From NCBI GenBank assembly GCA_037968835.1, contig JBBKWG010000020.1:1-12503 (forward strand): DNA of 12,503 nt, written 5' to 3'. Positions 6,521 through 12,503 of this stretch are shown one piece after another; position 1 is the stretch's first letter, and every line of letters starts with the position of its first letter. The translations under genes and the position numbers were made by a program. The notes under the pieces were generated by a model. The model worked only from the letters and a program-made list of their open reading frames with translations, had not been told where the DNA came from and did not search any database. The stretch is from JBBKWG01 sp037968835 (lineage in GTDB: Bacteria > Pseudomonadota > Alphaproteobacteria > Rhodobacterales > Rhodobacteraceae).

Positions 6521-7917
6521 AGCGCGATCTCCTGTGCGGGCAGTGTTTCGATGACAGCGTTGGCCGCGCGCGGGGCGAGACCGTAAAGGATCAGGGCAGG
6601 GCCGTTCATGTTTGCGGTGCTCAGGTCGTCCGACAAGCGGGCGAGTGTGGTGCCGAGGGTGCGCTGATCGCGGCGCGAGGCGTTTTCGACCACCGTGACC
6701 GGCGTATCCGGCGATGCACCGTGCATCATCAGGCGTCCCTGCACGAAGCGCGACGCCTTCTTGCCCATGTAAACGGCGGCAACCTGTCCGGGTGCGGCAA
6801 GACTGCGCCAGTCCTGTTCGGCATAGCCCTGCATGTCGTGCCCGGTGACAAAACGGACCGAGGCATTGCGCCCGCGTTTGGTCAGGCTCTGTCCAATCGA
6901 GGCGACGGCAGCGGAGGCGGAGGTGATGCCCGGAATGATGCTGAAAGGAATACCGGCACTGTCGCAGGCGTCCATTTCCTCGTCCAGACGCCCGAATATC
7001 GTCGCATCGCCTGACTTGAGCCGGACCACATGCGCGCCGCTTCTGGCGTGCTCGACAATCAGCGCATCGATGTCGGATTGCTGCATGGAAGGGCCAAAGC
7101 CTTCCTTTCCGGCGTCGATGATGCGGGCCTCGCGGCGCGCCAGTTCCAGAATTTCGGCTGTCACCAGACGGTCGTGGATGACGACATCGGCCTCGTGCAA
7201 CGCGTTGCGGGCCTTCAGTGTCAGCAGCTCCGGATCGCCCGGACCAGCACCGACAAAGGTGACGTGGCCGGTTTCAGCGACTTTCCCGAGATAGCGCGCC
7301 AGCAACTTGTCGAGACTCTCCCGTAAACCGGTTTCCCCTTCCGCATCATAGGCTTTCGGACCGTCGCTAAAGTAATAGTCGGACCAGAAATCGCGCCGCG
7401 CTCGCCCCATCGGCAGCGCATCGGCGACCGAGCGGAACGCCTTGCCGATCCGTGCCATGGTGCCAAGCGCGCGGGGCAGACGTTCTTCCAGATCAGCCTT
7501 GATCGCGCGCGCCAGAACCGGGGCCGCGCCTTCCGTGCCGATGGCGACGGTTACCGGGTCGCGATCGACGATGGCAGGCGTGATGAACTGGCTTTCGTCG
7601 AGGTTGTCGACCCAGTTGACCAAAGCGCCATCCGCCCGCGCCAGCGCAGCAACCCGCGCATCCTCGCCGTCGTCATCGTTGGCGGCGTAGAACAAGACCG
7701 CACCCGCCGCGTCGCCGGATTCTACTGCACGCCGTACCAGCGTCAGTTTACCCGCGTCGGCCCATTGTTCGATTTCGCGGAGTGGGTTATCGGCGAACAC
7801 CGTCAGGCGTGCTTCGGTCTTCAGAAGCAGTCTCAGCTTGGCGACAGCAGCCTCTCCACCGCCCGAAATAACGATGTGTCGGCCCGCGACGGCAAGGAAG
7901 ATGGGAAAATGCTTCAT
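6517..7917 (-). CDS. cysG: Siroheme synthase (precorrin-2 dehydrogenase / ferrochelatase / uroporphyrinogen-III C-methyltransferase)
   Basis: A trifunctional enzyme that makes siroheme, the prosthetic group of the downstream reductase. Residues 1-150 are the dehydrogenase/chelatase half: Rossmann motif ISGGGEAAVAK (17-27) and Asp104 in NWVD, matching the catalytic Asp104 of E. coli CysG. Residues about 215-460 are the SAM-dependent methyltransferase: VGAGPGDPELLTLKA (222-236), HDRLV (248-252), RLKSGDATIFGR (299-310), PGITSASA (329-336) and YMGKKASR (383-390). The 466-residue length fits the fused form. The residue at the phosphoserine position known from Salmonella CysG (Ser128) is Thr here. 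GGAG lies 7 nt before the ATG, and a TATAAT box lies 22 nt upstream. It is first in the cys operon and divergent from an Lrp-type regulator; its stop overlaps the DUF2849 start by 4 nt. Confidence 0.95.
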   Translation of the reverse strand: MKHFPIFLAVAGRHIVISGGGEAAVAKLRLLLKTEARLTVFADNPLREIEQWADAGKLTLVRRAVESGDAAGAVLFYAANDDDGEDARVAALARADGALVNWVDNLDESQFITPAIVDRDPVTVAIGTEGAAPVLARAIKADLEERLPRALGTMARIGKAFRSVADALPMGRARRDFWSDYYFSDGPKAYDAEGETGLRESLDKLLARYLGKVAETGHVTFVGAGPGDPELLTLKARNALHEADVVIHDRLVTAEILELARREARIIDAGKEGFGPSMQQSDIDALIVEHARSGAHVVRLKSGDATIFGRLDEEMDACDSAGIPFSIIPGITSASAAVASIGQSLTKRGRNASVRFVTGHDMQGYAEQDWRSLAAPGQVAAVYMGKKASRFVQGRLMMHGASPDTPVTVVENASRRDQRTLGTTLARLSDDLSTANMNGPALILYGLAPRAANAVIETLPAQEIAL

Positions 7918-7939
7918 TCAAGATCTCCGATTCTGATCT

Positions 7940-7945
7940 ATTATA
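7940..7945 (-). promoter_or_regulatory. Consensus -10 box (TATAAT) of the cysG operon
   Basis: The minus strand reads CTATATAATAG, a perfect TATAAT 22 nt before the cysG ATG, implying a leader of about 15 nt. A matching -35 is weak: the best is CTGCCA about 20 bp upstream. A weak -35 beside a perfect -10 suggests activator dependence or another mode of control (inference). Confidence 0.6.
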
Positions 7946-7946
7946 T

Positions 7947-7956
7947 AGAATATTCT
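7947..7956. promoter_or_regulatory. 10-bp palindrome in the cysG promoter spacer
   Basis: AGAATATTCT is a perfect palindrome directly upstream of the cysG -10 box. Its ATTCT half recurs at 7930-7934, exactly 22 bp (about two helical turns) away, on the far side of the -10. A protein bound here would contact the promoter core. This makes it a candidate operator, possibly for the divergent Lrp-type regulator. Confidence 0.45.
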
Positions 7957-7986
7957 TCCGGGAATTGGCAGTATGCGCTTGTGAAT

Positions 7987-8025
7987 AAGGACGAATGTTC
8001 TAGGCTGATCGCCAACAAGGACGAA
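7987..8025. repeat. Direct repeat AAGGACGAA spaced 30 bp in the cysG-lrp intergenic region
   Basis: AAGGACGAA occurs at 7987-7995 and 8017-8025, exactly 30 bp apart, about three DNA turns. Both copies are preceded by an A and one further base (ATAAGG and ACAAGG). They lie between the cysG promoter and the regulator start. Helically phased repeats would suit the multimeric binding typical of Lrp-family proteins. Function is not shown by the sequence. Confidence 0.45.
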
Positions 8026-8051
8026 ATCGCGTGAAAAGTCGGGGATGAGGA

Positions 8052-8513
8052 ATGGCAGTTCGGATAGACGATCTTGATCGGAAAATTCTTGGAGAGATGC
8101 AGCGCGACGCATCGCAATCCCTGGATGACATCGCCAAGTTGGTTGGCTCCTCCAAGACGCCGGTATGGAACCGGATCAAGAAGATGCGCGAAGCCGGTGT
8201 AATCGGTCAGCAAACGGTGCTGCTGGATGCCGACGCGTTGGGATTCGAGGCGTGCTTTTTCGTGCTGATCCGAACCTCCGCGCACGAGGCGGGTTGGCAG
8301 GCGAAGTTCCTCAAGGCATTGAAATCACGCCCTGAAGTTCTGGAGGCGCATCGCCTGGCGGGGGATATCGACTATATCCTGAAAGTACGTGTGCGCAACG
8401 CTCGGGCCTATGACGAGTTCTATCAGGCGCTGATCTCGGAAGTGCAGATCTATAACGTCACGGCGCTGCTTTCGATGGAAGAGATCAAGTATTCCACCAT
8501 GCTGCCGATCTGA
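8052..8513 (+). CDS. Lrp/AsnC family transcriptional regulator, divergent from the cys operon
   Basis: A 153-residue Lrp/AsnC-type DNA-binding protein. The N-terminus has the family opening DDLDRKIL (6-13) and a helix-turn-helix with SLDDIAKLVG (23-32) and recognition helix SKTPVWNRIKKMREAGVI (34-51). The C-terminal RAM effector-binding domain includes LAGDIDYILKVRV (102-114). Such proteins form dimers and higher multimers and respond to amino acids or related metabolites. GGGGA lies 6 nt before the ATG. The 134-bp shared intergenic region with cysG makes control of the sulfate-reduction operon, and of itself, likely (inference). The ligand cannot be told from sequence; a sulfur metabolite would fit the context. 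It ends 13 bp from the P450 stop. Confidence 0.92.
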   Translation: MAVRIDDLDRKILGEMQRDASQSLDDIAKLVGSSKTPVWNRIKKMREAGVIGQQTVLLDADALGFEACFFVLIRTSAHEAGWQAKFLKALKSRPEVLEAHRLAGDIDYILKVRVRNARAYDEFYQALISEVQIYNVTALLSMEEIKYSTMLPI

Positions 8514-8526
8514 TGTTCGCGGATCG

Positions 8527-9708
8527 CTAGACCTGAACCTGAAGCGCTTCGAGTCCGTGAAAGTGATAGAGGTTCGCGATTCTCGGCGGCTCGGCCACCC
8601 GAAGGTTCGGGCAGCGCGCGAACAGGATCGGCAGGGCAATCTGAAGTTCAAGCCGCGCGAGGGGTGCGCCGACACAGAAGTGAATGCCCGCCCCGAACGC
8701 GGTATGGGCGCGGGTCATCCGGAACGGGTCGAATACGTCGCCATCGGGCCAGACCGCATCGTCGCGACACGCCGACCCCAGCAGGCAGCCGACTACGTCA
8801 CCACGCTGAAATGGCTGATCGAGCAGCGTCACCGGATCGTAGACGTAGCGGGTGAACATGTGCAGCGGCGGATCGAAGCGCAGACACTCCTCGACCGTTG
8901 CCGCGATGTTTTCGGGATCAATTGTCAGCGCGCGCTCGGGGAAATCGGCAAGATGCCAGACCGCCTTGCCCAACGAATGAACCGTCGCCTCGTGCCCGGC
9001 ATTCAGCAACAGGATACAGGTGGAAATCAGTTCCTTACCCGAAAGCCGCGCGCCTTCGGTCTCGACCGCAATCAGTTCCGAGATCAGATCGCCCGCCGGT
9101 TCCGCGCGTCGCCGATCAATGTAGTCCGACAGATAGTCCGAGAATTCCGACGCGGCGGTGGCTGCGGCGGCTTCGATCTGGGGCGTGCGCCGTGCCTGAT
9201 ACATGGCCACCATCGCATTCGACCAGGCCAGCAGTTCGGGGCCCATTTCCTCGGGGATGCCAAGAAACCGCGCGATGATGATGACCGGCAGCTTTTGTGC
9301 GAACGCTTCCAGGAAATCGAAAGGGTCGGCGGGGAATTCATCTATCAGCGCATCCGAAATCTGGCTGATCTGCGGCCCAAGGTGCAGAAGGTGACCCTTG
9401 GTGAAAGCCCGCAGAACAAGACCGCGCAATCTGGTGTGGTCGGGGGGTTCCAGTTCCAGCATCGAGTGGTCGTCGATGTCGTAGAACGGCTTCAGCGCCT
9501 CGGGAACCGTCTTTTTCAGTTCGGCCGGCATGGCGCGACCAAGGCTGCGGTGCTTCATCACCGCGTTTACCGCCTCGTGGGTCGTTGCCACTGGCAGATC
9601 GAAGTCTTCCCAGAACACGAAATCCCCAAGCGCCCGCGCGCGCTGATAAAAACGGTAAGGGTTCTGAATGAACGTAGGGTCGGTAGGCGACTGAAATAGA
9701 CGCTCCAT
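8527..9708 (-). CDS. Cytochrome P450
   Basis: A soluble bacterial-type heme monooxygenase of 393 residues with no membrane anchor. The I-helix oxygen-activation motif AGHEAT is at 237-242, the K-helix ExxR is E274-C-L-R277, and the heme loop FGAGIHFCVG is at 338-347 with Cys345 as the thiolate ligand. The open frame extends to a GTG at 9726, but that codon lacks a ribosome site. GGGA lies 6 nt before the ATG at 9708 and only 3 nt before the ATG at 9711, so 9708 is preferred. Substrate and CYP family cannot be assigned. No ferredoxin gene adjoins it; the FPR about 5 kb away could be part of its redox chain only by speculation. It converges with the Lrp-type gene (13-bp gap, no hairpin terminator) and is divergent from the DUF808 gene. 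Confidence 0.93.
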   Translation of the reverse strand: MERLFQSPTDPTFIQNPYRFYQRARALGDFVFWEDFDLPVATTHEAVNAVMKHRSLGRAMPAELKKTVPEALKPFYDIDDHSMLELEPPDHTRLRGLVLRAFTKGHLLHLGPQISQISDALIDEFPADPFDFLEAFAQKLPVIIIARFLGIPEEMGPELLAWSNAMVAMYQARRTPQIEAAAATAASEFSDYLSDYIDRRRAEPAGDLISELIAVETEGARLSGKELISTCILLLNAGHEATVHSLGKAVWHLADFPERALTIDPENIAATVEECLRFDPPLHMFTRYVYDPVTLLDQPFQRGDVVGCLLGSACRDDAVWPDGDVFDPFRMTRAHTAFGAGIHFCVGAPLARLELQIALPILFARCPNLRVAEPPRIANLYHFHGLEALQVQV

Positions 9709-9726
9709 CATCGTTCCCGGATACAC

Positions 9727-9939
9727 ATGAGGTTTTGGTTGTCCTCAAGTCCTTCAGGTCTATCCTATGTCGGGTGGGCTGCAACGAGGTATTTTGGATC
9801 GGTTCGACAGTCGCGACTTGCCGGCTTCGATAATTTGCGCCGTCTGCTGCTTGCGACGATGCGCGGCTTGAGGCAGGACGCGAGTTCTACGGATGTAAAA
9901 GCGCGTTTGGATACGGCGCAAAAGCGGAGATAAGAATAA
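9727..9939. other. Intergenic region between divergent P450 and DUF808 genes
   Basis: These 213 bp should hold promoters for both flanking genes. I found no convincing -35/-10 pair, strong palindrome or RNA gene by eye. A 68-codon rightward frame (9727-9933) has no ribosome site and no recognisable sequence, so it is not called as a gene. GGAG at 9926-9929 serves the DUF808 gene. Confidence 0.4.
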
Positions 9940-10962
9940 ATGAGCGGTCTGCTGGCGCTTCTGGACGATGTGGCTGCGATTGCCAAACTGGCGGCGACGC
10001 AGGTCGATGATATCGCCGGGCAGGCGGCAAAGGTCGGGGCAAAGGTCGGCGCGACAGTGCTGGACGATGCCGCCAAGGCGGGCGCAAAGGCGGCGGGCGT
10101 TGTCATCGACGACGCGGCGGTAACTCCGAAATACGTCACCGGGCTTCCAGCGGCGCGTGAATTACCGATCGTCTGGAAGATCGCGCGGGCTTCGTTCTTC
10201 AACAAGCTGATCATACTGCTTCCGGCCGCGTTGCTACTGAACGCCTTCCTGCCGTGGCTCATCACGCCACTTCTGATGCTCGGAGGCTGCTATCTGAGTT
10301 TCGAGGGTGCCGAGAAAATCTGGCACGCGCTTAATCCCCATCCCGAGAGCCACACCCAGGAGGCCGAAGTGCTGAGTGCCGCGCATCTGGAGGAAAAGCG
10401 GGTCAAAGGCGCGATAAAGACCGACTTCATCCTGTCGGCCGAAATCATGACAATTTCGCTGTCCGCCATCGAAAGCGATTACTGGCTCACATCGGGTCTG
10501 ATCCTTGCCATGGTCGCAGTCGGGATCACGACGCTGGTCTACGGGGCTGTGGCCATCCTTGTGAAGATGGACGACGTCGGGCTGTCGCTCAGCCAGATCG
10601 GACGGCTGTCGGCGACACGGACGTTCGGGCGGTGGCTGGTCAAGGCGATGCCGACGCTGCTGACGATCATTTCAGTGATCGGGACGGCGGCGATGCTTTG
10701 GGTTGGTGGAAACATCATCGTTCACGGGCTGGAGGTGCTGGGCTGGCATTGGCCGTTCGAGACGATCCATCACATCGCCGTGGCGGCGGCAGAGGCGGTG
10801 GGATGGGCGGAAGGCGCTATTGAATGGATCGTGACGGCGGCAATTGACGGGGTGGTTGGCGTCCTGCTCGGGCTGGCGTTGATCCCGATCGTGACAAGGG
10901 GAATCGCGCCGGTTTTCGGCTGGCTGTTCCCCGAGAAACAGGCGAGCGGCGCGGCGCATTAA
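9940..10962 (+). CDS. DUF808 / YedI-type inner-membrane protein
   Basis: A 340-residue polytopic membrane protein of the DUF808 family (E. coli YedI), of unestablished function. The N-terminus MSGLLALLDDVAAIAK is typical of the family. Residues 24-60 form an Ala/Gly/Lys amphipathic stretch with repeated DDAAKAGAKAAG-like units. Hydrophobic segments follow near 87-119 (probably two passes), 162-176, 184-208, 236-262 and 303-327. GGAG lies 10 nt before the ATG. The gene stands alone: P450 is divergent upstream and mmsB converges downstream with a 5-bp gap. Nothing in the context points to a role. Confidence 0.88.
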   Translation: MSGLLALLDDVAAIAKLAATQVDDIAGQAAKVGAKVGATVLDDAAKAGAKAAGVVIDDAAVTPKYVTGLPAARELPIVWKIARASFFNKLIILLPAALLLNAFLPWLITPLLMLGGCYLSFEGAEKIWHALNPHPESHTQEAEVLSAAHLEEKRVKGAIKTDFILSAEIMTISLSAIESDYWLTSGLILAMVAVGITTLVYGAVAILVKMDDVGLSLSQIGRLSATRTFGRWLVKAMPTLLTIISVIGTAAMLWVGGNIIVHGLEVLGWHWPFETIHHIAVAAAEAVGWAEGAIEWIVTAAIDGVVGVLLGLALIPIVTRGIAPVFGWLFPEKQASGAAH

Positions 10963-10967
10963 AAGTG

Positions 10968-11840
10968 TCAGCTTCGTCGGCGTTTCTCAAACCGCGGCAG
11001 CATGGCCGAGAAATCGCGGCCCCTGCCGTCTTCCGCCTCGACGAATTGGGCATAAAGGTCGCGCGCCCGCGCACCCATCGGTGTGTCGGCGTCAACGGCC
11101 TCGGCCGCTTGTTGGCTGAGGCGCAGGTCTTTCAGCATAAGTTCAGCGGCAAAGCCAGGTTTGTATTCGTTGTCGGCGGGTGATTTCGGGCCGATGCCGG
11201 GGGCCGGGCAATACGCGTTCATCGACCAGCTATAGCCCGACGAGGTGGACACGACGTCGAACATTGCCTGTCGGTCAAGGCCCAGCTTGTCGGCCAGCGC
11301 AAATGCTTCGCAGGTCACGATCATCGTCACTCCGAGGATCATGTTGTTGCAGATCTTGGCCGCCTGACCATTGCCCGAGGGTCCGCAGTGGACGGCCTTC
11401 TGACCCATGACGTCAAACAGCGTTCGGGCGTCCGCGAACGCGTCGTCGCTGCCGCCGACCATGAATGTCAAAGTTCCCCCCTCGGCCCCGCCGACCCCGC
11501 CCGAGACCGGAGCGTCCAGCGCACGAAGACCTGCCGCCACGGCCTGATCGGCAACCCTACGCGCGCTTTCCACGTCGACGGTCGAGCAATCGAGGAGGAT
11601 CGCATTCGGAGCCATCGCCGACATGATTTCATCCGCGACAAGTCGCAATATCTCGCCGTTGGGCAGCATCGTTACGACAATTTCAGCGCCCCCGGCGGCA
11701 GTGCGCGCATTTTCAGCGGCGGTAACGCCTTCGGGCATCGGGGCGGCGGTGTCGAAACCTGTCACGTCGTGACCGGCCTTTACCAGATTTCTGGCCATCG
11801 GAGCGCCCATGTTGCCCAGACCGATGAATGCGATTCTCAT
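10968..11840 (-). CDS. mmsB: 3-hydroxyisobutyrate dehydrogenase
   Basis: It oxidises 3-hydroxyisobutyrate to methylmalonate semialdehyde with NAD+ in valine breakdown. The 290-residue protein has the nucleotide-binding FIGLGNMGAPMARNLVKAG (5-23), the substrate loop DAPVSGGVGGA (109-119), catalytic Lys162 in GNGQAAKICNN (156-166) and KDL at 237-239. The STSSGYSWSMNAYCPAPG segment (198-215) resembles true 3-hydroxyisobutyrate dehydrogenases more than tartronate semialdehyde or glyoxylate reductases of the same superfamily. GGAG lies 8 nt before the ATG. The partner genes of the pathway (mmsA, acyl-CoA steps) are not in the window. It follows the sulfotransferase gene by 24 bp on the same strand and may share its transcript. 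Family assignment is firm and the exact substrate likely. Confidence 0.9.
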   Translation of the reverse strand: MRIAFIGLGNMGAPMARNLVKAGHDVTGFDTAAPMPEGVTAAENARTAAGGAEIVVTMLPNGEILRLVADEIMSAMAPNAILLDCSTVDVESARRVADQAVAAGLRALDAPVSGGVGGAEGGTLTFMVGGSDDAFADARTLFDVMGQKAVHCGPSGNGQAAKICNNMILGVTMIVTCEAFALADKLGLDRQAMFDVVSTSSGYSWSMNAYCPAPGIGPKSPADNEYKPGFAAELMLKDLRLSQQAAEAVDADTPMGARARDLYAQFVEAEDGRGRDFSAMLPRFEKRRRS

Positions 11841-11864
11841 GACGTGAACTCCGATTCCTTCAGA

Positions 11865-12503
11865 TTATTCATAGCCGAACAGCGCGAAATCCTTCGCATA
11901 CCTTCTTCGGATCGCGACTTCGGTTTCATTATTGAACACCATTTCGTTTTTTTTCGACACGTTCACTTTTGGAAAGTTTTCCAGATCAAGACCAAACCTG
12001 TCGCAGAGCTGTTTCTGCCAGGAATCTTCGAACCTGAAGAGAACTGTGTCAGCGGCAACGAAATGGTGCTGAGGCACAAGGTGCCCGCCGACTTTCATCC
12101 AGACCCACCAATTCGACTTGAGAAGCGACTGGACTTTCGCATCCACAGAGTCGTGAGGGCGGGCACGTTTTTTTTGCCAGTCAAGTCGATAACGCAGCGA
12201 GGACAGCAGTCGGTCACTCGGGTGACGGATGACAGCAAAACTGTCGTCGAACTCACCCCAGTGCCGCCAGATGAAATGCGGTGCATGTTGGATCGCGTGT
12301 GGATAGAGAAACGTGCGACCATCCACTGGAAAACTTTCCACGCCATACTTTTCTTTCAGCATCGCACCGGCAGAGCGGGGGGTTGTTCGATGCTTGTAGT
12401 TCGAAATCCTCCAGCCTGCAGCGACGAACGCAAGATAGATCGATATTCCTGCGGTCTTTGGAATATGGGCGAAAAGTACTCGTTGATCGTCTTTGGTGAA
12501 AAT
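11865..12503 (-). CDS. Sulfotransferase-family protein (5' partial)
   Basis: The frame stays open to the right edge: 212 residues are visible and the N-terminus lies outside. The Met at 12362 is internal, because the sequence before it encodes VLFAHIPKTAG (visible residues 9-19), the 5'-phosphosulfate-binding loop. IRHPSDRLLSSLRY (about 92-105) matches the 3'-phosphate-binding region. The protein therefore probably transfers sulfate from PAPS to a carbohydrate or other acceptor, as in the Sulfotransfer_2-like group. The acceptor is unknown. The gene looks more AT-rich than its neighbours and has two runs of eight A residues in the coding strand (11947-11954 and 12168-12175), suggesting accessory or acquired DNA (inference). 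mmsB follows after 24 bp. Confidence 0.87.
   Translation of the reverse strand: MFTKDDQRVLFAHIPKTAGISIYLAFVAAGWRISNYKHRTTPRSAGAMLKEKYGVESFPVDGRTFLYPHAIQHAPHFIWRHWGEFDDSFAVIRHPSDRLLSSLRYRLDWQKKRARPHDSVDAKVQSLLKSNWWVWMKVGGHLVPQHHFVAADTVLFRFEDSWQKQLCDRFGLDLENFPKVNVSKKNEMVFNNETEVAIRRRYAKDFALFGYE

Noticed and set aside
8557..9699. 380-codon rightward open frame under the P450 gene
   Set aside because: It is antisense to a P450 with all catalytic motifs in place. Its sequence is Arg/Gln-rich with no family resemblance.
9727..9933. 68-codon rightward small open frame between P450 and DUF808
   Set aside because: It has no ribosome-binding site, no hydrophobic or repeated pattern and no recognisable domain, and it overlaps the GTG-extended P450 reading only by abutment. 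It is most likely intergenic.
1..12503. CRISPR arrays, tRNA or rRNA genes, insertion sequences, prophage genes, defence systems
   Set aside because: I looked on both strands. There are no regularly spaced repeats, no terminal inverted repeats with a transposase and no tRNA-like cloverleaf. The gene content is metabolic and envelope-related.

Overview
The window looks like chromosomal DNA of an alphaproteobacterium, most likely of the Rhodobacterales (Roseobacter-type). The grounds are a GC-rich composition, a ferredoxin--NADP reductase of bacterial type, a cysG-DUF2849-sulfite reductase-cysH-DUF934 order that I associate with this class, and alphaproteobacterial-looking IF3 and CysG sequences. 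No species can be named from the sequence alone. Nearly all the DNA is coding, and I see no tRNA, rRNA, CRISPR array, IS element or phage gene.

Left part (1-2492): the 3' portion of a large OmpA-family envelope protein with a long acidic low-complexity region reads rightward. It meets infC (translation initiation factor IF3, leftward) at a strong bidirectional terminator. infC very probably starts at a rare ATC codon, with its own Shine-Dalgarno and a promoter just upstream.

Central part (2493-8513): this is the assimilatory sulfate-reduction cluster. Transcribed leftward in order are cysG (siroheme synthase), a DUF2849 gene, a siroheme/4Fe-4S sulfite reductase, cysH (an APS-reductase type with a CC...CxxC cluster motif) and a DUF934 gene. 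These five overlap or nearly touch. After a 61-bp gap holding a perfect hairpin comes ferredoxin--NADP reductase. Together they make siroheme, reduce APS to sulfite and sulfite to sulfide; the reductase plausibly supplies electrons through ferredoxin, because no cysJ is present. An Lrp/AsnC regulator is divergent from cysG, and the 134-bp region between them carries a TATAAT box, a 10-bp palindrome and a 30-bp-phased direct repeat, so it is the likely control point.

Right part (8514-12503): a cytochrome P450 (leftward), a DUF808/YedI-type inner-membrane protein (rightward), a 3-hydroxyisobutyrate dehydrogenase (mmsB, leftward) and a 5'-truncated sulfotransferase (leftward). The sulfotransferase runs off the right edge and looks more AT-rich than its neighbours. 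Two gene pairs here are tail-to-tail with gaps of only 13 and 5 bp.

Most of the window is ordinary metabolism. The points most worth a second look are the ATC start of infC, the hairpin between a Shine-Dalgarno and the fpr start, the putative operators in the cysG-lrp gap, the cysteine-free DUF2849 and DUF934 proteins locked into the sulfite reductase operon, and two 8-A homopolymer runs in the sulfotransferase gene.
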